From CAVVSD01 sp963757125 (lineage in GTDB: Bacteria > Actinomycetota > Thermoleophilia > Solirubrobacterales > Solirubrobacteraceae): a stretch of 64,000 nt of DNA. Each line of letters begins with the position of its first letter. Position 1 is the first letter of the stretch. The notes under the pieces are model-generated. The model made no database searches and was not told where the DNA came from. It was given only the letters and a program-made list of their open reading frames with translations. The position numbers and the translations under genes were made by a program. Below are positions 41,353-48,719 of this stretch, one piece after another. The DNA is taken from the NCBI GenBank assembly GCA_963757125.1, contig CAVWQP010000004.1, positions 1,617,060 through 1,681,059 on the forward strand, given 5' to 3'.

Positions 41353-42948
41353 GTGCAACCGGCCGATCACACTGGCCACCGAGGTCGCCTCAGCACCGCC
41401 GAGCTGCTCTCGATCATCGCGCAGCCTGAGAACGAGGCGCTCGAGTTCAAGTCGTTCGTGGAGCCGCCGCCGATGCGGCTGCTCACGCGGTCGCTCCGCG
41501 CCTTGGCCGATGGCGGCGGCGGCCTGCTGGTCGTCGGCGTCGACGACAGGCTCGACGCACCGGACGACCCCGTGCAGCGCATCGTGGGCGTCGGACGACC
41601 TGAGCCGACGGCTGCGCGATTGGCCGATGCCGCCACGCTGGCTGACGTCGACGTTGTCGTCAGGTCCTACCAGCTCGCCGGCACGACGTTGATCGTCGCT
41701 GATGTCAGCGCGGGGGGACCACCCCTTGAGTCCCCCGCGGCTGCGCACGAGCGGCCGCCGCCGCGCGTGCTGGCGATCGCAACGGAATGGCTGTCGCGAC
41801 ATGGCGGGCTGTCGACGTTCAACCGCGAGCTCTGCATCGCCCTGGCCTCGTCGGGCTGCGACGTGCGCTGCCTGGTACCGGAGGCCGACGAGGCGGACCG
41901 GGCGAGTGCTGCGCAGGCGCGCGTCGCTCTGGTGGTCGCGCCGCCGACGCCCGGAGCCGACCTCCGCGCGCGGTTGATGCGGCGACCGCAACTCGGCGAC
42001 TTCATCCCCGACGTCGTTCTCGGTCATGGCCGCATCACCGGTCCGGCGGCCTTGAGTCTTTGCGAAGACGCCTTTCGCGGCGCGGTGCGCGTCCACTTCG
42101 TGCACACCGTCGGCGAGGAGATCGAATGGTTCAAGAACCGAGCGCTGGAGCCCATCTCAACGGTTGCGGGAGCACGCGACTGGACCGAGCGGCAACTGGC
42201 ACGCTCGGCATCCCTCGTCGTCGGAGTCGGACCGCTCCTGCGGCGGAAGGCCGCCACCATGTTGCGGGGAGTCCAAGCCGCTCCCGACGTCATCGGGATC
42301 CTTCCGGGGCTCGGCATCCGCGACCGTCCTTCGGACATTCCCGACGATCGACAGGTTCTCGTGCTGGGTCGCACGGAGGATCGCTATCTCAAGGGACTCG
42401 ATCTGGCGGCCCGAGCGCTCGGGACGCTCGACTACGGACCACTCGACCACGGGCGCCCTCCGACGCTCGTGGTGAGAGGCTCTCCTGCGGCCGAAGCCGC
42501 TGCACTGCGAGACGAGCTGATCGAGCTGGCCGATCACCGACTCGACGTCCTGGTCCGGGACTACACTGCCGACCAGGAGTTGCTCGAGGCAGACCTGGCT
42601 CGAGCCAGCCTGCTGGTGATGCCCTCCCGCCATGAGGGGTTCGGGCTCGTGGCGCTGGAAGCGATCGGCGCGGCCATACCGGTCCTCGTCAGCGATACCA
42701 GCGGAATCGCAGAGCATCTGCGCAACGAGGCGCAAACCCGATTCGTCGTCCCGACGCGCGGAAGACCGGACGACGCCGCTGCCGCCTGGAGTCGGGCCAT
42801 CGATCGGACGCTGTTCGATCTCGATGCCGCGTTCGCACGCGCGGTCGACCTGCGTGACGCGCTGGCGATCGGGATGACCTGGCAGAGGGCGGCGGACGAT
42901 CTGCTCACCGCGATCGACTCGCTCCGCGCCGGTCGAGGTACGAGATAG
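41353..42948 (+). CDS. AlbA_2 (Schlafen-type) domain fused to a GT4-like glycosyltransferase
   Basis: A 531-residue fusion. Residues about 15-125 carry the AlbA_2 pattern: STAELLSIIAQPENEALEFK, then RALADGGGGLLVVGVDDRLD. Residues about 138-520 form a GT-B glycosyltransferase: ATEWLSRHGGLSTFNRELCI, VLVLGRTEDRYLKGLDLAAR and the nucleotide-sugar site MPSRHEGFGLVALEAIGAAI with its E-x7-E. The G-L-S-T-F-N-R-E-L-C segment is one I associate with glycosyltransferases of bacterial conflict systems. Start GTG at 41353. Codon use is less GC-extreme than in neighbours, consistent with transfer. Confidence 0.83.
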   Translation: MQPADHTGHRGRLSTAELLSIIAQPENEALEFKSFVEPPPMRLLTRSLRALADGGGGLLVVGVDDRLDAPDDPVQRIVGVGRPEPTAARLADAATLADVDVVVRSYQLAGTTLIVADVSAGGPPLESPAAAHERPPPRVLAIATEWLSRHGGLSTFNRELCIALASSGCDVRCLVPEADEADRASAAQARVALVVAPPTPGADLRARLMRRPQLGDFIPDVVLGHGRITGPAALSLCEDAFRGAVRVHFVHTVGEEIEWFKNRALEPISTVAGARDWTERQLARSASLVVGVGPLLRRKAATMLRGVQAAPDVIGILPGLGIRDRPSDIPDDRQVLVLGRTEDRYLKGLDLAARALGTLDYGPLDHGRPPTLVVRGSPAAEAAALRDELIELADHRLDVLVRDYTADQELLEADLARASLLVMPSRHEGFGLVALEAIGAAIPVLVSDTSGIAEHLRNEAQTRFVVPTRGRPDDAAAAWSRAIDRTLFDLDAAFARAVDLRDALAIGMTWQRAADDLLTAIDSLRAGRGTR

Positions 42949-43070
42949 ATACCTCAGCTGCGGAACGAGCGGCGATCCCCGAATGACAGGTGGACTCGAC
43001 TTCGCGCGAGATGGAGGGAGAGACGGAGATACGTTCCCTGACGTACTTCGCATTCCCCGGCCCGGCAGCC

Positions 43071-43116
43071 CTCGTCATGAAGGGGTCGGCGGTTCGAGTC
43101 CCCCGTCGGCTCTGGG
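43071..43116 (+). repeat. Right attachment repeat (duplicate of tRNA-Thr 3' half)
   Basis: A 46-bp copy of the 34844-34890 segment with two substitutions and one C missing in a C run. The 5' half of the tRNA is absent, so it is not a functional tRNA gene. It marks the right boundary of the island, 39 bp before the aldo/keto reductase start. Confidence 0.7.
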
Positions 43117-43154
43117 ACTGCCCCAGATCGCGCGCGCGGCGTAGTGTCGAGCTG

Positions 43155-44013
43155 ATGATCGAACGTGCACCCTTCGGGACGACCGGGCACGAGTCGTCCC
43201 GCGCGATCTTCGGTGCCGCAGCGCTCGCGCGCTGCCCCAAGCACGACGCGGACCGCGCGCTGGAGCTGCTGCTCGAGCACGGCGTGAACCACATCGACGT
43301 CGCGGCGCGCTACGGCGACGCGGAGCTGCGCATCGCCTCCTGGCTGCGCCGACACCCGGGCGAGTTCTTCCTGGCGACGAAGACCGGTGAACGCACCTAC
43401 CGCGCCGCGCGCGAGGAGATCCGGCGCTCCCTCGAGCGGCTCGGCGTCGACCACGTCGACTCCATCCAGCTCCACAACCTCTCCGACGTCATCGAGTGGG
43501 AGACGGCGCTCGGCGCCGGCGGCGCGCTGGAGGCGGCGATCGAGGCGCGCGAGGAAGGGCTCGTGCGGTTCATCGGCGTGACCGGCCACGGCCTGTCGGT
43601 GCCCGAGATGCACCGGCGCAGCCTCGAGCGCTTCCCGTTCGACTCGGTCCTGTGCCCGTACAACTTCGTCCAGATGCAGGACGAGCGCTACGCCTCGACG
43701 TTCGAGGCGCTCGCCCGGGTCTGCGCGGAGCGCGGGCGTGGCGCTGCAGACGATCAAGAGCCTGTCGTGGCGTCGCTGGGACGGTCGCGCGGCGACCGCC
43801 GCGACGTGGTACGAGCCGCTGCGCGAGCAGCCCGACATCGATCTGGCGGCGCACTGGGTGCTCGGACGACCCGAGGCGTTCCTGCTCACGACCGGCGACG
43901 TGGAGATCCTCCCCCGCGTGCTCGACGCGGCGGAGCGCTTCGAGCGGCGACCGTCCGACGAGGACATGGCCGCGCTCGTCGAGCGCCGCGATCTCACCCC
44001 TTTGTTCGTGTAG
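43155..44013 (+). CDS. Aldo/keto reductase, one-base frameshift in the C-terminal third
   Basis: A TIM-barrel NADPH oxidoreductase. It starts MIERAPFGTTGHESSRAIFG. Catalytic-type residues are in HIDVAARYGDAELRIASWL (Asp, Tyr) and FFLATKTGERTY (Lys), with the His region DHVDSIQLHNLSDVIEWETA. Near 43731-43736 the frame shifts: ARVCAERG continues in the next frame as VALQTIKSLSWRRWDGRAAT and ends at 44011-44013. Removing one G from the GCGGGCG run restores one 285-residue protein. Downstream cofactor and C-terminal sequence is intact, so an indel error is plausible. Confidence 0.82.
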
Positions 44014-44073
44014 GTGAGCGCGGTGTGAGCGGCGTGTGAGGGCGCTGCGAGCGGTGTGGCCGAAGGTGAGGCC

Positions 44074-45546
44074 ATGACCGCGACCGCCACAGCTGCTCTC
44101 CCGCGCACCCCGTCCCGCACGTATCCGTCGCTGCGCGCGGCGTGGATCCCGCTGGCCGCCCTCTGCCTGGCCTTCTTCGTCGAGATGGTCGACAACACGC
44201 TGCTGTCGATCGCGCTCCCCACGATCGGTCGTGATCTCGGCAGCGGGACGGCCGCGCTGCAGTGGGTCATCGGCGCGTACTCGTTGACGTTCGGCGGTCT
44301 TCTGCTCACCGCCGGATCGGTGGCCGACCGTCTGGGACGCCGCCGCGTCCTGCTCGTCGGCCTCGCGGTGTTCGGGCTGCTGAGCCTGTGCGTCGTCTTC
44401 GTCACGACGGCCGGCGAGCTCATCGCGCTGCGCGCTGCGCTCGGCATCGCTGCCGCCGCCATGGCGCCGATCACCAACTCGCTCGTGTTCCGCCTCTTCG
44501 ACGACAAGGCGCTGCGGATGCGCGCCGTCACCGTGATGATCGTCGTCGGCATGTCCGGGTTCATCCTCGGGCCGCTGCTCGGCGGCACCGCGCTGGCCCA
44601 CGTCCGCTGGGAGTGGCTGCTGGTCATCAACGCCCCGATCGCGCTCATCGCCTGCGTCGGCGTCTGGCTCGGCGTCGCGGCCGACCGCGCGGAGGACCTG
44701 ACCGACGACGCGCTCGACCTGCCGGGCGCCGTGCTGAGCGTCGCCACGATCGGCCTGGCCTGCTTCTCGCTGACCAGCGGCGTCGAGCACGGCTGGCTCT
44801 CGGTACCGACGATCGCGTCGATCCTCGGTGCCGTCGCCGCGGCCGTCGCCTTCGTGTGGCACGAGCGCCGCAGCGCGTCGCCCATGCTGGATCTCGACCT
44901 CTTCTCGAACGGCACCGTCCGCGGCGCCGCCATCGCGCAGACGGGGACGTCGATCGCCATGGCCAGCGTGATGTTCGGGCTGGTGCTGCACTTCCAGTAC
45001 GCCTACGGCTGGAGCCCTGTGAAGGCCGGCCTGGCGAACCTGCCGATCATCATCACCATGATCGCCGCGACGCCGCTCTCCGAGGGTCTGGCGAAGCGCT
45101 TCGGGCACCGCATCGCCTGCTTCATCGGCGCCCTCTTCCTGGCGGCCGGGCTGGCCGGTCTCGCGTGGGGCGTCGAGCACGGGTACCTCGCCATCGCCGT
45201 CGCGATGGTGCTCATGACGATCGGGCTGCGCACCGTCATGACGATCTGCGCCGTCGCCCTCGTGGACGCGATGCCGGCCAACCGCACCTCGATCGGCGCG
45301 GCGCTCAACGACACCGCGCAGGAGGTCGGCACCAGCTTCGGCACCGCGGTGGTCGGCACGATGATCGCCGTGCTGGTCACCACGCAGCTGCCCGTCGGCA
45401 CGTGGAGCACCGACCTGGTGACGTCGTTCTTCCACGGTGAGCGGATCACCTACGCGGTGCTCGCGGTGCTCGTCGGCGTGATCGCCGGGTTCGGGGCGCT
45501 CACGCTCACCGACTCGCGCGCCACGGAGGAGCCGGAGGTGGCCTGA
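44074..45546 (+). CDS. MFS drug efflux transporter, DHA2 (EmrB/QacA) type
   Basis: A 490-residue, 14-helix antiporter. TM1 has FFVEMVDNTLLSIALPTIGR (the first acidic residues typical of DHA2), loop 2-3 GSVADRLGRRRVLLVG, TM5 GMSGFILGPLLGGTALAHVR. Later helices include MFGLVLHFQYAYGWSPVKAG and a final TM ending before TDSRATEEPEVA. GAAGGTGAGG precedes ATG 44074. Substrate unknown. No dedicated regulator is adjacent. Confidence 0.87.
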   Translation: MTATATAALPRTPSRTYPSLRAAWIPLAALCLAFFVEMVDNTLLSIALPTIGRDLGSGTAALQWVIGAYSLTFGGLLLTAGSVADRLGRRRVLLVGLAVFGLLSLCVVFVTTAGELIALRAALGIAAAAMAPITNSLVFRLFDDKALRMRAVTVMIVVGMSGFILGPLLGGTALAHVRWEWLLVINAPIALIACVGVWLGVAADRAEDLTDDALDLPGAVLSVATIGLACFSLTSGVEHGWLSVPTIASILGAVAAAVAFVWHERRSASPMLDLDLFSNGTVRGAAIAQTGTSIAMASVMFGLVLHFQYAYGWSPVKAGLANLPIIITMIAATPLSEGLAKRFGHRIACFIGALFLAAGLAGLAWGVEHGYLAIAVAMVLMTIGLRTVMTICAVALVDAMPANRTSIGAALNDTAQEVGTSFGTAVVGTMIAVLVTTQLPVGTWSTDLVTSFFHGERITYAVLAVLVGVIAGFGALTLTDSRATEEPEVA

Positions 45547-45617
45547 CGCGGGGTGGGGCCGTTCGGACACTCGGCCACCACGCGCAACCGCCTTGGCCCG
45601 CAGCCGTAGTCACCGGC

Positions 45618-45968
45618 ATGATCGGCGCGCGCGACGCGACGCCTCTACCTCGCGCGGCGAAGCTCGTCGGCGTCCTCGCGTGGGCGCTCGTCGAGCTGCT
45701 GTCGTTCCTGCTCTGGATGTGGGCGGCGCTCGGCTGGCGCTGCGACGAGAGCTGCAACGACAACCTCGTCGCGGAGGTCCGGAGCGGCGGCTGGGCCAGC
45801 TGGATCCACTCGTGGCAGTGGACGCCCGCCTGGATCATCCCCGGCGTGGCGCTGCTGGTGACGCTGAGCCTGCTCGCCGGCGCGTGGCGCGGCCGCTTGC
45901 CGCGCGTGCGGTTCTGGATCGCGACGGCGCTCTCCGTCGCCTGGCTCGGGCTCGCCGTCACCGCGTAG
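45618..45968 (+). CDS. Three-helix membrane protein of unknown function
   Basis: A 116-residue protein with helices at about residues 15-38 (LVGVLAWALVELLSFLLWMW), 70-90 (WIIPGVALLVTLSLLAGAW) and 96-115. A short loop between helix 1 and 2 has two cysteines (RCDESCNDN) on the probable outer face. No family recognised. It stands alone between the MFS gene and a run of tiny membrane proteins on the same strand. Confidence 0.6.
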   Translation: MIGARDATPLPRAAKLVGVLAWALVELLSFLLWMWAALGWRCDESCNDNLVAEVRSGGWASWIHSWQWTPAWIIPGVALLVTLSLLAGAWRGRLPRVRFWIATALSVAWLGLAVTA

Positions 45969-46047
45969 CGCGTCGCCGGATCGCTCGGCCGTCGTATCCA
46001 CGTCCACGCAGGTTTCTTCGAGCGATCACCGTCCGTACCCTGGTCCG

Positions 46048-46218
46048 GTGCGCACGCTCGTGAACATCGTCGTCTTCGTGTTCGCCTTGTTCGTCCTAGG
46101 GATCCTGACCGGCTTTCTCGGTGCCATCGGCCCGCTCGAGCTACTGCTCATGCTGCTCATCGCGGTCGCTGCGACGTGGTGGCTCGACCGCCGCAGGCAG
46201 AGCGGCAACACCGCCTGA
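46048..46218 (+). CDS. 56-residue membrane protein
   Basis: GTG start, reading VRTLVNIVVFVFALFVLGIL then GPLELLLMLLIAVAATWWLD and a basic tail RRRQSGNTA. Two transmembrane helices and a positive-inside tail make it a plausible real small protein. Function unknown. It is followed 21 bp later by another membrane peptide. Confidence 0.5.
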   Translation: MRTLVNIVVFVFALFVLGILTGFLGAIGPLELLLMLLIAVAATWWLDRRRQSGNTA

Positions 46219-46239
46219 GCAGTGCGCAGAGAAGCTGTG

Positions 46240-46377
46240 ATGCGCTACCTGCGTGGCGGCCTGCTGTGGCGCTGGCCACGGGCCCGACACGCGCTCCTCG
46301 TCGCGAGCTTCGTCGTCACGGGGCTCATCACGGTCTTCGCGGTCGTGGCCTTCGGCTACGTCCTGCTCAGCCCATGA
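46240..46377 (+). CDS. 45-residue membrane peptide
   Basis: Reads MRYLRGGLLWRWPRARHALL, then VASFVVTGLITVFAVVAFGY and LLSP. A basic N-terminal segment is followed by one transmembrane helix. GAGAAG precedes the ATG. No family recognised. It is part of a cluster of three tiny genes on the plus strand. Confidence 0.45.
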   Translation: MRYLRGGLLWRWPRARHALLVASFVVTGLITVFAVVAFGYVLLSP

Positions 46378-46405
46378 CGCGCGTGGAGCACGATCGAGGA
46401 GGGGA

Positions 46406-46501
46406 ATGGACGATCGAGTAGCACTGACGCTGCATTCACTCGGAGTGCCGTACGCCTTCGCGTCCCACGACGAATGGTGGCGGGTCCTCGACGAGCGCTA
46501 G
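46406..46501 (+). CDS. 31-residue microprotein
   Basis: A very strong ribosome site (GAGGAGGGGA) precedes the ATG by 2 nt. The peptide reads MDDRVALTLHSLGVPYAFAS, then HDEWWRVLDER. It is soluble, with paired Trp. The stop overlaps the convergent dehalogenase stop by 4 nt. The ribosome site is the main reason to believe it is translated. Confidence 0.4.
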   Translation: MDDRVALTLHSLGVPYAFASHDEWWRVLDER

Positions 46502-47205
46502 CCGCGCATCGCCGCGGCGAGCTCGGCGAAGTCCGCGACGGTGAGGTCGGGCAGGTAGGGCTTCTCCCCGAACGGTCGGTCCCGCCGGTTGACGAACGCC
46601 GTGCGCATGCCGAACGACTTCGCGCCGACGCAGTCGAACTCGTGGTTGGCGACGAAGAGGACCTCGCGGGGCGCGAGGCCGGTCAGCTCGCACGCCTTCC
46701 GGTAGGTGGCGACATGCGGCTTGAAGCTTCCGGCAGCAGCGACCGAGATGACGTCGTCGAAGGGGAAGCCCGCGTGCGCCGTGCCGCGCTCGAGCATGTC
46801 CGGATCGCCGTTGGAGAGGATGATCAGCCTGTAGTCCTCGTGCAGCGAGGCGAGCGCCTCGATGACGTCCGGGAAGGGATCGAGGGACTCGATGGCCGAC
46901 ACCAGGCGCTCGACGTCGGAGCGAGTGTGCTCGACGCCGGCGCGGTCGAGCGTCTGGTTCACCGCGCGGTGGCCGATCTCGCGGTATGGCGTGTGCTCGC
47001 CCTGGAGCAGCGCATCGATCATCGAGTTCTCGAAGTGGGTGCGCCGCCACCAGGTCACGACGTCGTTCGGCCTGCCCGCGTAGCCCTTGGCCTCGAGGAA
47101 GGGCGTGATGGCGCGGACGAGGCCGCCCTGCATGTCGACGACGGTGCCGTAGAAGTCGAACATCAGGGCCTCGACCGTGCCCTCGAACGGTTCTGCCTCA
47201 TACAC
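46498..47205 (-). CDS. Haloacid dehalogenase type II-like hydrolase
   Basis: A 235-residue HAD enzyme. The nucleophile motif ALMFDFYGTVVDMQGGLV matches the FDxYGTL(V)D type-II form. Cap helices include THFENSMIDALLQGEHTPYR. Motif II is RLIILSNGDPDM (S/N), Lys is in AAGSFKPHVATYRKACELTG, and motif III is VLFVANHEFDCVGAKSFGMR with D and H. True L-2-haloacid dehalogenases have an S-x-N motif as here, but substrate specificity cannot be stated. I chose GTG 47205; a longer frame would cover the ribosome site of the divergent cupin gene. Confidence 0.8.
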   Translation of the reverse strand: MYEAEPFEGTVEALMFDFYGTVVDMQGGLVRAITPFLEAKGYAGRPNDVVTWWRRTHFENSMIDALLQGEHTPYREIGHRAVNQTLDRAGVEHTRSDVERLVSAIESLDPFPDVIEALASLHEDYRLIILSNGDPDMLERGTAHAGFPFDDVISVAAAGSFKPHVATYRKACELTGLAPREVLFVANHEFDCVGAKSFGMRTAFVNRRDRPFGEKPYLPDLTVADFAELAAAMRG

Positions 47206-47299
47206 GTCGTGTTCCCCGCGCGCCGCGGGTTCACCCGGCAGCCGATCGACCTGATCGGGTAGTTCAACCTCGAGGGTCCACCCACCGCAAGGAGACGTC

Positions 47300-47683
47300 A
47301 TCTACACCGTCAAGAACCTCCGCGACGTCCGCGACGCCGCGCCGGACGCAGGCGTCGACGCGACGCAGGTGATGCGGTTCGCCCAGGCCGACCTGGACGC
47401 GGTGCGGACCGGTGTCAGCTTCATGGCCGTCAAGCCCGGTCGGCGCCAGGCCATCGCCCACCGCCACGACGAGGCCGAGGAGGTCTACGTGATCCTCTCC
47501 GGCTCGGGCCGCATCAAGCTCGACGACGACATCGTCGAGGTCGGCCCGATGGACGCCATCCGCGTCGCCCCGACCGTCACGCGGGCGCTGGAGGGCGGGC
47601 CGGACGGCATCGAGTACCTCGCGGTCGGCCAGCACCACGACGGCGACGGAGCGGTTCAGCCGATCGAGGAGTTCTGGCCCTAG
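47300..47683 (+). CDS. Cupin-domain protein with apparent ATC start codon
   Basis: A 127-residue single-domain cupin. Metal motif 1 is QAIAHRHDEAEEVYVILSG (H-x-H...E), followed by GSGRIKLDDDIVEVGPMDAI and motif 2 region ALEGGPDGIEYLAVGQHHDG. The family start is usually MYTVKNLRDV. Here IYTVKNLRDV is encoded from an ATC that stands 5 nt after a perfect AAGGAG, and no ATG/GTG/TTG precedes GTG 47369, which would remove 23 conserved residues. Either ATC initiates or the base is an error for ATG. Confidence 0.75.
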   Translation: MYTVKNLRDVRDAAPDAGVDATQVMRFAQADLDAVRTGVSFMAVKPGRRQAIAHRHDEAEEVYVILSGSGRIKLDDDIVEVGPMDAIRVAPTVTRALEGGPDGIEYLAVGQHHDGDGAVQPIEEFWP

Positions 47684-47693
47684 CGTCACGGGA

Positions 47694-48713
47694 ATGAGCA
47701 CGTCACGCGTCGTCCAGGTCCCGGCCCCAGGCGAGGGCTTCCAGCTCTCCGAGCGCGAGGTCCCGCGACCCGCTCGCGGCGAGGTCCTCGTCCGCATCGA
47801 GGCATGCGGCGTCTGCCACTCCGACTCGCTCACCGTCGAGGGTGGGATGCCGTCCATCGAGTACCCGATCGTGCCCGGGCACGAGATCGCCGGGCGCATC
47901 GAGGCCGTCGGCGACGGCGTCGTCCCCTGGGAGGTCGGCCAGCGGGTCGGCGTCGGCTGGTTCGGCGGGAACTGTGGGCACTGCGACCCCTGCCGTCGCG
48001 GCGACATGATCAGCTGCGTCAACGGCCAGGTCCCGGGGATCGCCTACGACGGCGGCTACGCCGATCACGTGGTCGTCCCGGCGGGCGCCCTGGCGTCGAT
48101 CCCCGACGACCTGTCCGCCGAGGAGGCCGCGCCGCTGCTGTGCGCCGGCATCACCACGTTCAACGCGTTGCGCGAGAGCGGCGCACGGGCGGGCGACCTC
48201 GTCGCGATCCTCGGCGTCGGCGGTCTCGGCCATCTCGGCGTGCAGTTCGCCAGGCGCATGGGCTTCGAGACCGTGGCCATCGCTCGCGGGACCGACAAGC
48301 GCGACCAGGCGCTGGCGCTGGGCGCGCACCACTACGTCGATTCCACGGCGAGCGACGTCGCGGCCGCGCTGCAGGAGCTCGGCGGCGCGACGACGATCCT
48401 CGCCACGGTGACGGCACCCGACGCGATGAGCGCCGCGGTCGGCGGCCTACGGCCGCGGGGGCGGATGGTCGTCGTCGGCGCGTCGGCCGAGCCCATGCAG
48501 ATCCCGCCGTTCGCGCTCATCCCCGGCAGCACCGCCGTGGTGGGGCACGCGTCGGGGACGTCGAAGGACTCCGAGGACACGATGCGCTTCAGCGTCCTGA
48601 CCGACGTCCATCCGCAGATCGAGATCTACCCGCTCGAGCAGGCGGCCGAGGGGTACGCCCGGATGATGAGCGGTGCCGCGCGCTTCCGCGTCGTGCTGAC
48701 GACCGGAGCCTGA
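47694..48713 (+). CDS. Zinc-dependent alcohol dehydrogenase
   Basis: A 339-residue medium-chain dehydrogenase. The catalytic zinc site is IEACGVCHSDSLTVEGG plus VPGHEIAGRIEAVGDGV. Structural zinc cysteines are in GGNCGHCDPCRRGDMISC, the third catalytic ligand Cys is in LLCAGITTFNALR, and the NAD fold is VAILGVGGLGHLGVQFARRM. The layout matches the AdhA/AdhP cinnamyl-alcohol dehydrogenase-like group. It lies 10 bp after the cupin and 6 bp before an SDR, forming a probable three-gene operon. Confidence 0.9.
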   Translation: MSTSRVVQVPAPGEGFQLSEREVPRPARGEVLVRIEACGVCHSDSLTVEGGMPSIEYPIVPGHEIAGRIEAVGDGVVPWEVGQRVGVGWFGGNCGHCDPCRRGDMISCVNGQVPGIAYDGGYADHVVVPAGALASIPDDLSAEEAAPLLCAGITTFNALRESGARAGDLVAILGVGGLGHLGVQFARRMGFETVAIARGTDKRDQALALGAHHYVDSTASDVAAALQELGGATTILATVTAPDAMSAAVGGLRPRGRMVVVGASAEPMQIPPFALIPGSTAVVGHASGTSKDSEDTMRFSVLTDVHPQIEIYPLEQAAEGYARMMSGAARFRVVLTTGA

Positions 48714-48719
48714 TCGACC

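Larger units (their letters stand above)
34844..43116. mobile_element. Candidate integrative genomic island at tRNA-Thr
   Basis: Bounded by the intact tRNA-Thr and a 46-bp near-copy of its 3' half. Contents: a hydrolase remnant, an alpha/beta hydrolase, acyl-CoA synthetase, a frameshifted GH15 gene, a trypsin-like peptidase and an AlbA_2-glycosyltransferase fusion. The last gene has visibly less extreme third-position GC than its surroundings. No integrase, relaxase or transposase is recognisable, so the element is either a defective remnant or one mobilised in trans. Confidence 0.6.

Noticed and set aside
34890..43070. Integrase, transposase or relaxase gene inside the island
   Set aside because: All substantial frames on both strands were considered; none shows recombinase, DDE or relaxase motifs.
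43071..43116. Second tRNA-Thr gene
   Set aside because: Only the 3' half is present. No D-arm or 5' acceptor strand precedes it, so it is read as an attachment repeat.
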